Positions 1 through 5,506 of a stretch of 12,263 bases of DNA are shown here, one piece after another. The position numbers and the translations under genes were made by a program. Position 1 is the first letter of the stretch; each line of letters begins with the position of its first letter. Under the pieces are notes generated by a model, which did not search any database, was not told the DNA's origin, and worked only from the letters and a program-made list of their open reading frames with translations. This DNA is from an uncultured Microbacteriaceae bacterium (lineage in GTDB: Bacteria; Actinomycetota; Actinomycetes; Actinomycetales; Microbacteriaceae): assembly GCA_903907615.1 (NCBI GenBank), contig CAIVOR010000352.1:1-12263 (forward strand), in the 5' to 3' direction.

Positions 1-35
1 AAGAAAACGGCCCACCTTGTGTGGGCCGTTTTCTT
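1..35. terminator. Bidirectional intrinsic terminator
   Basis: A perfect 15-base inverted repeat (1-15 with 21-35) closes on a 5-base loop, CTTGT. The stem ends in AAGAAAA on one side and TTTTCTT on the other, so either transcript would have a GC-rich stem followed by a short U-rich tract. It could therefore work on both strands. It probably ends a gene to the left of the window, and could also stop minus-strand transcripts running out of the phnA side. Seen directly; termination itself is inferred. Confidence 0.85.
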
Positions 36-97
36 ATTGCCGGAGGGGTGACGTTGGAATCGTCGATTCCCTGGGCCCACGCGCCTGCGAGCGCTCA

Positions 98-120
98 GCG
101 TGAAAGCATGCCTTTCACGC
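98..120 (-). terminator. Hairpin downstream of phnA, possible terminator
   Basis: A 9-base perfect inverted repeat (GCGTGAAAG at 98-106, CTTTCACGC at 112-120) has a 5-base loop. It starts about 25 bases past the phnA stop on the minus strand. Short GAGC/GCTC arms at 89-92 and 121-124 could extend the stem across a bulge. No U tract follows on either strand, so it is not a classic intrinsic terminator. It may protect a 3' end or assist the stronger terminator at 1-35. Confidence 0.4.
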
Positions 121-144
121 GCTCGCGTGTGGGGACATCCCCTC

Positions 145-513
145 CTAAAGAACCTTCTTCACCACACTCGACTTGAGCTGCATTTGCCCGAAGCCGTCGA
201 CCTTGCAGTCGATGTCGTGGTCGGCAACGCCGTCGACAAGACGAATGTTGCGCACCTTGGTACCCACCTTGATCGATGTGGGGAATCCTTTGACCTTGAG
301 GTCTTTGATCACGGTCACGGTGTCGCCGTCGGCGAGCACGTTGCCCACGGCATCCTTGATGACACCTTCGTCGGCGGCGGCGGCACCGCCCTCGTCATCC
401 CAGTTGTCTTCCGGGTTCCACTCGTGGGCGCACTCCGGGCACACGAGCAGAGCACCCATTTCGTAGGAGTACTCGCTCGAACACTTGGGGCACGGTGGCA
501 GGGTGTCGGTCAT
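145..513 (-). CDS. phnA: PhnA/YjdM family zinc-ribbon protein
   Basis: This 122-residue protein matches the PhnA (YjdM) family along its whole length. An N-terminal zinc ribbon has C8-x2-C11 and C25-x2-C28 (CPKC, CPEC). The C-terminal PhnA domain carries the typical runs VIKDAVGNVLADGD and IKDLKVKG, ending in a KSSVVKK tail. E. coli PhnA is about 111 residues; the extra length here is an acidic, alanine-rich linker at about residues 32-50. Despite the name, the family is not needed for phosphonate breakdown and its biochemical role is unsettled. It is a cytosolic protein with no signal peptide. The ATG start gives the expected N-terminus, although no strong Shine-Dalgarno sequence precedes it. 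It is followed downstream by hairpins at 98-120 and 1-35, and is probably transcribed alone. Confidence 0.93.
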   Translation of the reverse strand: MTDTLPPCPKCSSEYSYEMGALLVCPECAHEWNPEDNWDDEGGAAAADEGVIKDAVGNVLADGDTVTVIKDLKVKGFPTSIKVGTKVRNIRLVDGVADHDIDCKVDGFGQMQLKSSVVKKVL

Positions 514-556
514 GTGCTCAGCCTAGGTGAGCGGTCCGTGCCAACTCGGCAGCCTC

Positions 557-943
557 CTAAATCTGATGAACTACAAGACCGCGACCCTCGGCAGCGGCCG
601 CCAATCGCGCATCGGTGGTGGCTACTGCTCCGCCGAACCGCTCCGCTGTATGAATCACCAAAGCGTCAGGGAGCTTGAGGCCGGTGGCCGCACGCACTCT
701 CGCCAGTGGTACCGCGTCCGCCTCGCGCATATCTTCAACGTCGAGCCCGAGCGGCATCAGTTTTTTTAGGGCGCTCCCAATGGCTTCTGCCCCTGCGGGC
801 CGAACAAGCACTTCGGACAGCGTCAGGACAGCAATTGAGAATTGTTCTTCGGCGTTGGCACCGAGAAATTGAATGGCGGATTTGTGGTGGGCGTCATGCG
901 ATTCGCTGTAGGCAATGAGCACTCCCGCATCGAGAACAATCAT
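557..943 (-). CDS. vapC: VapC-family PIN-domain ribonuclease toxin
   Basis: This 128-residue PIN-domain protein is predicted to cut RNA when freed from its antitoxin. The acidic metal-binding residues are all visible: D5 (MIVLDAGVLIAY), E44 (LSEVLVRP), D93 (LPDALVIHTA) and D111 (TTDARL). Length and fold order are usual for VapC. I chose the ATG whose codon overlaps the antitoxin stop as ATGA, the common coupling in these pairs. A TTG at 952 would add three residues (MAG). The pair lies between phnA and a membrane protein gene, in DNA of about 53-55% GC by line counts over 841-1020, below the roughly 68-72% counted within rpiB. A run of seven A residues on the coding strand (761-767) encodes two lysines at residues 60-61; slippage there would remove D93 and D111. 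The exact RNA target cannot be read from the sequence. Confidence 0.9.
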   Translation of the reverse strand: MIVLDAGVLIAYSESHDAHHKSAIQFLGANAEEQFSIAVLTLSEVLVRPAGAEAIGSALKKLMPLGLDVEDMREADAVPLARVRAATGLKLPDALVIHTAERFGGAVATTDARLAAAAEGRGLVVHQI

Positions 944-1209
944 TCCGGCCAATCATCCCGCAGCTCTTCGCGCCAATTTGGTGGCCACATACCCTCAAAC
1001 TTTCCGGCCCCCTCAAGAATCGCCTTGCGCCGAGCGGCAACACGATCAGTGACGCGGGCATCAATTGAGGTGTGAGCCTCCGCGATGAGCCGACGCAGCA
1101 ACTCGGCACGGTTCTTTTTGGCTTCGGGCCACAGGAGAGCGGCGGCATCAATGGCGCCGGCAATCTCATCCGTTTCGGTGATCATGTGTCGGGGTCGCGC
1201 GGTGGGCAT
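940..1209 (-). CDS. VapB-type antitoxin, partner of the PIN toxin
   Basis: This 89-residue protein is encoded directly upstream of the PIN toxin, and their genes overlap by ATGA. I infer that it neutralises the toxin and represses the operon. Residues about 10-45 (start MITETDEIAGAI, then a basic helix KKNRAELLRRLIAEA) look like a short ribbon-helix-helix DNA-binding unit. The C-terminus (KFEGMWPPNWREELRDDWPE) is rich in tryptophan and acidic residues, as expected for a toxin-binding tail. I did not recognise a named antitoxin subfamily. The frame stays open to a GTG at 1242, but an extended -10 promoter and operator occupy that stretch. The ATG at 1209 lies six bases past the -10 box, so the mRNA may be leaderless. 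A second in-frame ATG at 1185 is also possible. Confidence 0.75.
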   Translation of the reverse strand: MPTARPRHMITETDEIAGAIDAAALLWPEAKKNRAELLRRLIAEAHTSIDARVTDRVAARRKAILEGAGKFEGMWPPNWREELRDDWPE

Positions 1210-1215
1210 AAAAGA

Positions 1216-1244
1216 AGTGTAGCACTTTTGTAGGTGCAACACCT
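1216..1244 (-). promoter_or_regulatory. Toxin-antitoxin promoter with paired palindromic operator
   Basis: On the minus strand an extended -10 box, TGC-TACACT (hexamer 1221 to 1216), lies six bases before the antitoxin ATG at 1209. That puts the likely transcript start on the A of ATG. Two copies of GTG-N3-CAC (1217-1225 and 1234-1242) have centres 17 bases apart and match each other as inverted repeats at 8 of 9 positions. One copy covers the -10 box and the other covers the spacer and -35 area. No good -35 hexamer is visible, as is common with extended -10 promoters. This arrangement fits autorepression by the antitoxin-toxin complex. Seen: the repeats and hexamer. Inferred: their function. 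Confidence 0.6.
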
Positions 1245-1263
1245 GTGATTTTTTGAGCGTACG

Positions 1264-1779
1264 CTAGCGCCGAACGACGGGCTCGCCCTTCTTGCGCGGA
1301 GCCCGGCGCCACGTGCGCAGCGACAGCACCCAGGCCCAGACGAGCGCCCAGAACGCGAGACCGGCGACCGTCAGGAAGAGCGTTGTGGGCACACTCGAGA
1401 ACGTCTGCAACAGCGGTATGTAGGTAACGCGGGCTCCCGTGGCGTCGATGCCGGTGGCGAAAAGCAACGGAATGTTCAGGTCTGCCGAGCCAGCCGTGGG
1501 TGCCGACACTACGAGCACACCAATGATGAGCGCGAACACGGTCCACCAGCCCACGATGCCCCCGGGGCGGAATCGATCGACGAGTCCGGCCACTACGGCG
1601 AGGAGCGCGCTCAGCACGACCATGATGACGTAACCCACGCCATAGGTCGCGAAGCGACCGCTGAAGGTTTCGCCAACCAGGATTGCGACCGCGTAACCCC
1701 ACACGAGCCACTCAAAGAGTGGGCCGATGCGTGGCGGGCGACCGGTGGGGGTCACTTCTTCCGCGGGGGTGACAGTCAT
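1264..1779 (-). CDS. Four-TM integral membrane protein, unknown function
   Basis: I do not recognise this 171-residue protein. It has four likely membrane helices, at about residues 21-38, 47-67, 74-93 and 131-154, separated by short loops. A longer, more polar outer loop lies at about 94-128. The C-terminus is strongly basic (RTWRRAPRKKGEPVVRR), which places both ends in the cytoplasm by the positive-inside rule. No cysteine pairs, catalytic motifs or transporter signatures stand out. Its start is well supported: AGGAAGG at 1786-1792 lies six bases before the ATG, and the ATG overlaps the stop of the upstream amidohydrolase gene as ATGA. The two are therefore probably translated together. 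A partner role in the membrane for the amidohydrolase pathway is only a guess. Confidence 0.8.
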   Translation of the reverse strand: MTVTPAEEVTPTGRPPRIGPLFEWLVWGYAVAILVGETFSGRFATYGVGYVIMVVLSALLAVVAGLVDRFRPGGIVGWWTVFALIIGVLVVSAPTAGSADLNIPLLFATGIDATGARVTYIPLLQTFSSVPTTLFLTVAGLAFWALVWAWVLSLRTWRRAPRKKGEPVVRR

Positions 1780-3299
1780 GACGAGCCTTCCTGGAGCAGT
1801 GAGTGCGTTGCGCGCCCGCCCACGAACGTCGCCGCCACGGTCATGCGTGCGAGGTCGCCGGGAGAAACGTCGAGAGGATCGGCCTCAAGTACGGCAAAGT
1901 CGGCCGGCTGACCCACGGCCACGTGAGACCGCACCGAACATCGGATGGCCTCCTCCGTCGAGAGGCACTCGTGCGGGTGCCAGGGTTCGTCACCCTCGGC
2001 GGCTCGCGTGACGGCCGCGCCAATCGACTGCCACGGGTCGAGCACGGTCACCGGCGCATCAGAGCCGAAACGCAAATCCACGCCCGCGTCACGCATCTGG
2101 CGCAACGGAAACGCTCGTGCCGTGCGACCGGCCCACAGTCGCTCGGCGCTCGCGCGGTCATCAATCAGGTGTCGGGGTTGCACACTGGCCAACACGTCGA
2201 GCTTCGCAATGCGCTCCACGTCGGCGACGCGCACCAACTGGGCATGTTCGAGGGAACCCACGCAATCGACGGCGTCGAAGGCATCGAGCGCCAGGGACAC
2301 GGCTTCATCACCAATGGCGTGCACTGCGGGTTCGATACCTGCCGCCCACGCGCGGCCCATAAGACTGGCGAGCTCCGGCAATGACATATTCAGCGTGCCG
2401 CGCGATGCCGGTCCCGTGACTCCGGGATAGGCGTCAAAACATCGAGCCGTCTGAGACCCCATCGAGCCGTCGAGGATGATCTTCAGCGGTCCCACGCGCA
2501 ACAGGCCACCCGTTGATGCCACGGTGTCACCGGTGCGCATGCCGGCCTCGATGGCGGTGTCCAAGTATTCGGGGTAGATGGCGGCTTCCACCCGCAGGGT
2601 GTCGGATCCTCGCGAGATCCGACGTCGCCACGCAGCCGCGTTGGGCGCCATCTCAAAATCCATGATGCCCACCACGCCACGCGTTGCCGCCTCGCGCGCG
2701 GCCTCGTCAATCCAGGAGTCGAGGGTGTCATCATCAATGCGCGACACACTCTTGCAAATGTCGAAGCAGGCCTGCTCGGTCACGACACCCGAAGCGGGCG
2801 GAGTAATGCCCTGGGCCGCGAAACCTGCCGAGTTCACCCACACGCTGTGCAAATCCGCCGCGAAAAGATAGGCCGGCATGCCGCCGGTCACCGCATCGAG
2901 AGCCTCAAGCGAGGTCTGCCCTGAAATTTCAGCGGGACGCCAACCGAACCCGACGACGGCAGGATCAGTTGAATCGACTCGCGACGAGACGCGCTGCAGA
3001 ATCTCCTGAACCGATGCCACTCCCGCAAGATCAAGTCGTCGACGGGCCTGCGCCCACTGCCCCATGTGTACGTGGGAATCCCACAGCCCGGGCAGGATCC
3101 AGCGGCCGTCGAGATCGATGACCTGATCATCGCCCTGCACCACGCGAGCGGCGCGCGTTTCCGAGGGAAGTGTCAGAGCAGTGGTGTGACCAATGAAGTC
3201 GAGGGCTGTCACCATGCCATCGTCGATGGCGATGTTGATGAGGTTTCCCAGAAGACCACGTTCACCCGGAATACGGGCGTTGGTCAGATGCAGGGTCAC
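1776..3299 (-). CDS. YtcJ-like metal-dependent amidohydrolase (Amidohydrolase_3)
   Basis: This 507-residue protein belongs to the amidohydrolase superfamily, YtcJ-like branch. These are TIM-barrel hydrolases that use one or two metal ions. Visible motifs in order are H76-x-H78 in DSHVHMG after the ILPGLWDSH signature, a probable metal-bridging lysine K273 (PLKIILDGSMGSQTA), H327 (VHAIGDEA), H352 (LEHAQLV) and the catalytic aspartate D414 (FGSDAPV). A small beta-sandwich is formed by both termini (VTALDF..., ADFAVLEADPL). There is no signal peptide, so it should be cytosolic. The substrate cannot be told; family members act on amides, imides and cyclic ureas. The start is GTG with a weak GAGAA upstream, 17 bases after the nei stop, so it is likely cotranscribed with nei. 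Its own stop overlaps the membrane protein start. Confidence 0.9.
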   Translation of the reverse strand: MTLHLTNARIPGERGLLGNLINIAIDDGMVTALDFIGHTTALTLPSETRAARVVQGDDQVIDLDGRWILPGLWDSHVHMGQWAQARRRLDLAGVASVQEILQRVSSRVDSTDPAVVGFGWRPAEISGQTSLEALDAVTGGMPAYLFAADLHSVWVNSAGFAAQGITPPASGVVTEQACFDICKSVSRIDDDTLDSWIDEAAREAATRGVVGIMDFEMAPNAAAWRRRISRGSDTLRVEAAIYPEYLDTAIEAGMRTGDTVASTGGLLRVGPLKIILDGSMGSQTARCFDAYPGVTGPASRGTLNMSLPELASLMGRAWAAGIEPAVHAIGDEAVSLALDAFDAVDCVGSLEHAQLVRVADVERIAKLDVLASVQPRHLIDDRASAERLWAGRTARAFPLRQMRDAGVDLRFGSDAPVTVLDPWQSIGAAVTRAAEGDEPWHPHECLSTEEAIRCSVRSHVAVGQPADFAVLEADPLDVSPGDLARMTVAATFVGGRATHSLLQEGSS

Positions 3300-3316
3300 T
3301 TCTCAAGTCTGGTGGG

Positions 3317-4396
3317 TCACACCTGACACTGGGGACACCAGTAGAGCTTGCGTGTCGCCATGACGTCGAGTCGAATGGCTGTTCCACAGCGCCGGCAGGG
3401 CAACCCCTCGCGCTTGTATACCCAGTGCCGATCGTCGCGATGGGCCATGGCATCTCGCCACGCTTTTCCGCGCAAACCGTCGCGCGTCATCATCTGCCCG
3501 GTTTCGATGCCCACTGCCAAGAGTTTGACCCAATCGCGCCAGAGGGCTCGCGCTTCGTCGGTCGTGACCAGTCGACCGGGACGGTAAGGATCGATGCCGG
3601 CACGAAAGAGCATCTCGGCTCGATACACATTGCCGATGCCGGCAACCACCGACTGGTCCATGAGCAACTGGCCAATGGGAGTGGGCTTGGCGGTCACCGT
3701 TGCAACGAATCGAGACTCCGCGGCCTTGCTTTTATCGCGAGCAGGGTCGGGACCCAGTTTGGCGATGACCGCGGCTACGTCCTCGGGCGCGAGCAGGTCA
3801 CACGCCGTGGGCCCGCGCAGGTCTGCGCAGGTCGTGTCGGTGAACAGCCTCAGCCGCACAGCCCCGACGGGATCCGGCGGAAATGAGTCGGGCAGGTTTC
3901 GATACGCGCCTTCGGCGCTACTCAACCGGCGAGCACCTTCGGCGCTACTCAACCGGCGGGCGTCCTCGGCGCTGCTCAACGCCCCGCCAGTGGTCTGCTC
4001 CCCCATGCGTACGCGAGTTCTCCTAGGCGCACCGATCGAACTCAACGAGTTTTCACCCGCCCTGTCAAAAACGGCATCGGTCGCTTCCGACACGGTGCCG
4101 CGCATGTTGGTTTGCCCCATGCGCCCGTTGGCGGACGCGATGGTGGCGTCGAGCGAGATGTCACCCAAAAAATCCCACGCGCCGTAAATGCCGAGGTGAA
4201 CGCGAATCCAGTCGCCCGTGTCGAACTCGAGGAACATCTGCTTGCCCACAGCGAAGGCATCCACCATCACGTACCCGTTTACCCGAGCAGCGCCGTCGGC
4301 GAACCTCCCCTGCGGTGACGTCGCGCGAACGCGCTGCCCCACAAAGTTCGCCCCGAACTGTCGGGCGATGCGATGAACCGAATGTCCCTCGGGCAC
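3317..4396 (-). CDS. nei: Fpg/Nei family DNA glycosylase/AP lyase (Nei1-like) with repeat insert
   Basis: A bifunctional base excision repair enzyme that removes oxidised bases and cuts the resulting abasic site. The N-terminus MPEGHSVHRIAR gives the catalytic Pro-Glu after Met removal. K52 (VGKQMF) matches the conserved lysine of endonuclease VIII. The helix-two-turn-helix is at about 248-264 (GIGNVYRAEMLF, N256). The C-terminal zinc finger has C334, C337, C354 and C357, with R349 in its loop. It has 359 residues against about 268 for M. tuberculosis Nei1 (recalled). Most of the excess lies between about 85 and 170, and includes three 9-residue repeats at 140-166 (LSSAEDARR, LSSAEGARR, LSSAEGAYR) made from REP-like DNA. 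All catalytic parts are intact, so I expect activity. The start is GTG, 3 bases after the hicB stop, with no Shine-Dalgarno sequence, which suggests translational coupling to hicB. Confidence 0.92.
   Translation of the reverse strand: MPEGHSVHRIARQFGANFVGQRVRATSPQGRFADGAARVNGYVMVDAFAVGKQMFLEFDTGDWIRVHLGIYGAWDFLGDISLDATIASANGRMGQTNMRGTVSEATDAVFDRAGENSLSSIGAPRRTRVRMGEQTTGGALSSAEDARRLSSAEGARRLSSAEGAYRNLPDSFPPDPVGAVRLRLFTDTTCADLRGPTACDLLAPEDVAAVIAKLGPDPARDKSKAAESRFVATVTAKPTPIGQLLMDQSVVAGIGNVYRAEMLFRAGIDPYRPGRLVTTDEARALWRDWVKLLAVGIETGQMMTRDGLRGKAWRDAMAHRDDRHWVYKREGLPCRRCGTAIRLDVMATRKLYWCPQCQV
3895..3980. repeat. REP-like palindromic element with 27-base tandem expansion
   Basis: A 33-base imperfect palindrome at 3895-3927 starts GGTTTCGATACG and ends CTACTCAACC around a GCGCC-TTC-GGCGC hairpin. 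Intergenic repeats with these ends are, as I recall, abundant in Microbacteriaceae genomes. Its right half is repeated with a 27-base period. Bases 3909-3931 and 3936-3958 are identical over 23 positions, and a decayed third unit at about 3963-3980 keeps 15 of 18. Because 27 is a multiple of three, the array reads in frame through nei as a 9-residue repeat. The ends and tandem units are seen directly; the family assignment is from memory. Confidence 0.75.
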
Positions 4397-4399
4397 GCG

Positions 4400-4603
4400 T
4401 TAGGCGGTCGACTCGGCGTCGACAATTTCCATGTGCAAGTCGAAAGATGCCTCGTCGTCGATGTCGAAATAGGCGCCCAGTGCCTCGCGAACCATAGGTT
4501 CAAGATTGTCAAAATCATCGGAAAAAGTATGAACACCGGGACAGTCCGGCACGTCGGCCAGCCAGCGGGCATCTTCGTGGCGCACCTTCACGAGTATCAC
4601 CAT
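4400..4603 (-). CDS. hicB: HicB-family antitoxin, short form
   Basis: This 67-residue protein has the partial RNase H-like HicB fold: a beta strand (MVILVKVRHED), then WLADVPDCPGVHTFSDD, the family's signature turn, and a helix (LEPMVREALGAYFDID). It should bind and block HicA. It ends after this fold and lacks the C-terminal HTH or ribbon-helix-helix domain found in longer HicB proteins, so autoregulation by HicB alone is doubtful. I chose the ATG at 4603 because GAGAGG lies eight bases upstream. A GTG at 4612 would add three residues (MAD). The ATG start overlaps the end of hicA by 7 bases, typical of hicAB order. The gene is followed after 3 bases by the nei start codon. Confidence 0.87.
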   Translation of the reverse strand: MVILVKVRHEDARWLADVPDCPGVHTFSDDFDNLEPMVREALGAYFDIDDEASFDLHMEIVDAESTA

Positions 4604-4809
4604 GTCAGCCACCTCTCTCCGAGCATGGGCTCGAGATCTCTTTCAATTGATCGGAGCGTTCCCTTGGGAACGTCGCCACCGTGTTGAGGAACGACAACCA
4701 TAATCACCCACGTTCCCCTATTGACACGATAAACCCGATGTGAGCCCTTCTGCCTCACAAAGACACCTCCGTGTCCCTCAATCCTCTTGTTAACATCACG
4801 CACTCGCAC
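4597..4809 (-). CDS. hicA: HicA-family mRNA interferase toxin
   Basis: This 70-residue protein has the double-stranded-RNA-binding-like fold of HicA toxins, which cleave mRNA and tmRNA. The signature VRQKGSHRVYRV contains the catalytic histidine H24 in the Gly-Ser-His motif. It is followed by a strand with VVVPQHGG and the usual DVPKGTLRSIERDL helix start. The start is GTG at 4809 or, two codons later, GTG at 4803; no Shine-Dalgarno sequence decides between them. The gene region is poorer in GC than its neighbours: by my count of 4621-4800 about 52%, against 68-72% in sampled lines of rpiB. Upstream 4810-4900 holds no gene; it has a 6-base inverted repeat (CTCGTT 4833-4838, AACGAG 4851-4856) that might be a regulatory site. 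HicAB separates rpiB from nei. Confidence 0.9.
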   Translation of the reverse strand: MRVRDVNKRIEGHGGVFVRQKGSHRVYRVNRGTWVIMVVVPQHGGDVPKGTLRSIERDLEPMLGERWLTW

Positions 4810-4900
4810 ACATCACATCGTGGCGGGAAGCCCTCGTTCCACTGGGCTCAAACGAGAGTCTGGGCAACCGTTGTTGTGTTATGCGGCGGTGGAGGAAAGG

Positions 4901-5389
4901 CTAGTGATCGACGCCCTTGCCGGGGATGTCGCCCGTGGACTCGTACTCGGCCAGCTGCGCGATGCGGCGCACGTGACGCTCGTCGCCCGAGAACGGCTCC
5001 GCAATGAAGGCGTCAATAAAGCTCACAGCTTCGTCGATGGTGTGCTGACGGGCACCGATCGAGATCACGTTGGCGTCGTTGTGTTCACGGGCGAGTGTGG
5101 CCGTGGCCAAGCTCCAGACCAGGGCAGCCCGCACGCCGGCCACCTTGTTGGCGGCCATCTGCTCGCCGTTGCCCGAACCGCCAAAGACCACGCCCAACGC
5201 CGCGACACCGGCCGCTTGGTCGCGCGCGGTCGCCGCTGCGGCGTTGATGCAGAACGCCGGATAGTCATCGAGCGCATCGAAATCGGTGGGGCCGTGATCG
5301 ATTACCTCGTGACCAGCGTTGCGCAGGTGTTGCTGGAGCGTCTGGCTGAACTCGAGGCCGGCGTGGTCGGTGGCGATGTGAATGCGCAT
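4901..5389 (-). CDS. rpiB: Ribose-5-phosphate isomerase B
   Basis: This cytosolic enzyme of 162 residues interconverts ribose 5-phosphate and ribulose 5-phosphate in the non-oxidative pentose phosphate pathway. It belongs to the RpiB/LacAB family. The N-terminal phosphate loop is IATDHAG (D8-H9). The anion-hole stretch GGSGNGEQMAANK carries E76, which corresponds to the catalytic glutamate used by mycobacterial RpiB in place of the E. coli cysteine. H103-N104 and R114 follow in AREHNDANVISIGAR. Length is normal. The ATG is reliable. A TAAAAT hexamer at 5401-5396 ends six bases before it, so the transcript may be leaderless. It is divergent from pepN. HicAB lies 91 bases downstream and nei beyond it. 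Confidence 0.96.
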   Translation of the reverse strand: MRIHIATDHAGLEFSQTLQQHLRNAGHEVIDHGPTDFDALDDYPAFCINAAAATARDQAAGVAALGVVFGGSGNGEQMAANKVAGVRAALVWSLATATLAREHNDANVISIGARQHTIDEAVSFIDAFIAEPFSGDERHVRRIAQLAEYESTGDIPGKGVDH

Positions 5390-5395
5390 GCCCCG

Positions 5396-5401
5396 ATTTT
5401 A
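5396..5401 (-). promoter_or_regulatory. Putative -10 box of rpiB
   Basis: TAAAAT on the minus strand is separated from the rpiB ATG by the six bases CGGGGC. A transcript would then begin at or next to the start codon, which is a frequent leaderless layout in actinobacteria. There is no convincing -35 hexamer at the expected spacing, so this remains tentative. Confidence 0.35.
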
Positions 5402-5449
5402 GCGGCGAGCCATAGGTAGGCTGATGAGGTCTCGAAATAACTTATGACG

Positions 5450-5486
5450 GGTTTCGAACGGGTCGCCGAGCGGTCTGCTCGACCCG
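5450..5486. repeat. Degenerate REP-like hairpin in the pepN leader
   Basis: Bases 5450-5484 begin GGTTTCGAACG and end CTGCTCGACC, close to the termini of the REP-like element in nei (GGTTTCGATACG and CTACTCAACC, 8 of 10 at the right end). The stretch folds as CGGGT (5459-5463), a CGC bulge, CGAGC (5467-5471), a 5-base loop, GCTCG (5477-5481) and ACCCG (5482-5486). It ends 7 bases before the pepN Shine-Dalgarno sequence, so it could affect translation. The hairpin is seen; its kinship with the nei element is an inference from end similarity. Confidence 0.45.
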
Positions 5487-5493
5487 CAGAAAC

Positions 5494-5500
5494 TGAGGAG
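5494..5500 (+). promoter_or_regulatory. Ribosome-binding site that fixes the pepN start
   Basis: TGAGGAG lies six bases before the GTG at 5507. This decides the start in favour of that GTG over an upstream in-frame ATG at 5444, which has no comparable site and would add 21 atypical residues. Confidence 0.8.
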
Positions 5501-5506
5501 CGGCCC

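Noticed and set aside
145..513. phnA as evidence of phosphonate degradation
   Set aside because: PhnA/YjdM proteins are not required for C-P bond cleavage despite the name, and no other phn genes are in the window.
1210..1242. Longer antitoxin from the GTG at 1242
   Set aside because: The extra 11 codons coincide with an extended -10 box and two palindromic sites, so this is better read as promoter and operator.
3895..3980. CRISPR-like array
   Set aside because: The units are directly adjacent with no unique spacers, the third is decayed, no cas genes are near, and the array is read in frame within nei.
5444..5506. Longer pepN N-terminus from the ATG at 5444
   Set aside because: No ribosome-binding site precedes that ATG, the stretch forms a hairpin, and the GTG at 5507 has TGAGGAG at ideal spacing and gives the normal family N-terminus.
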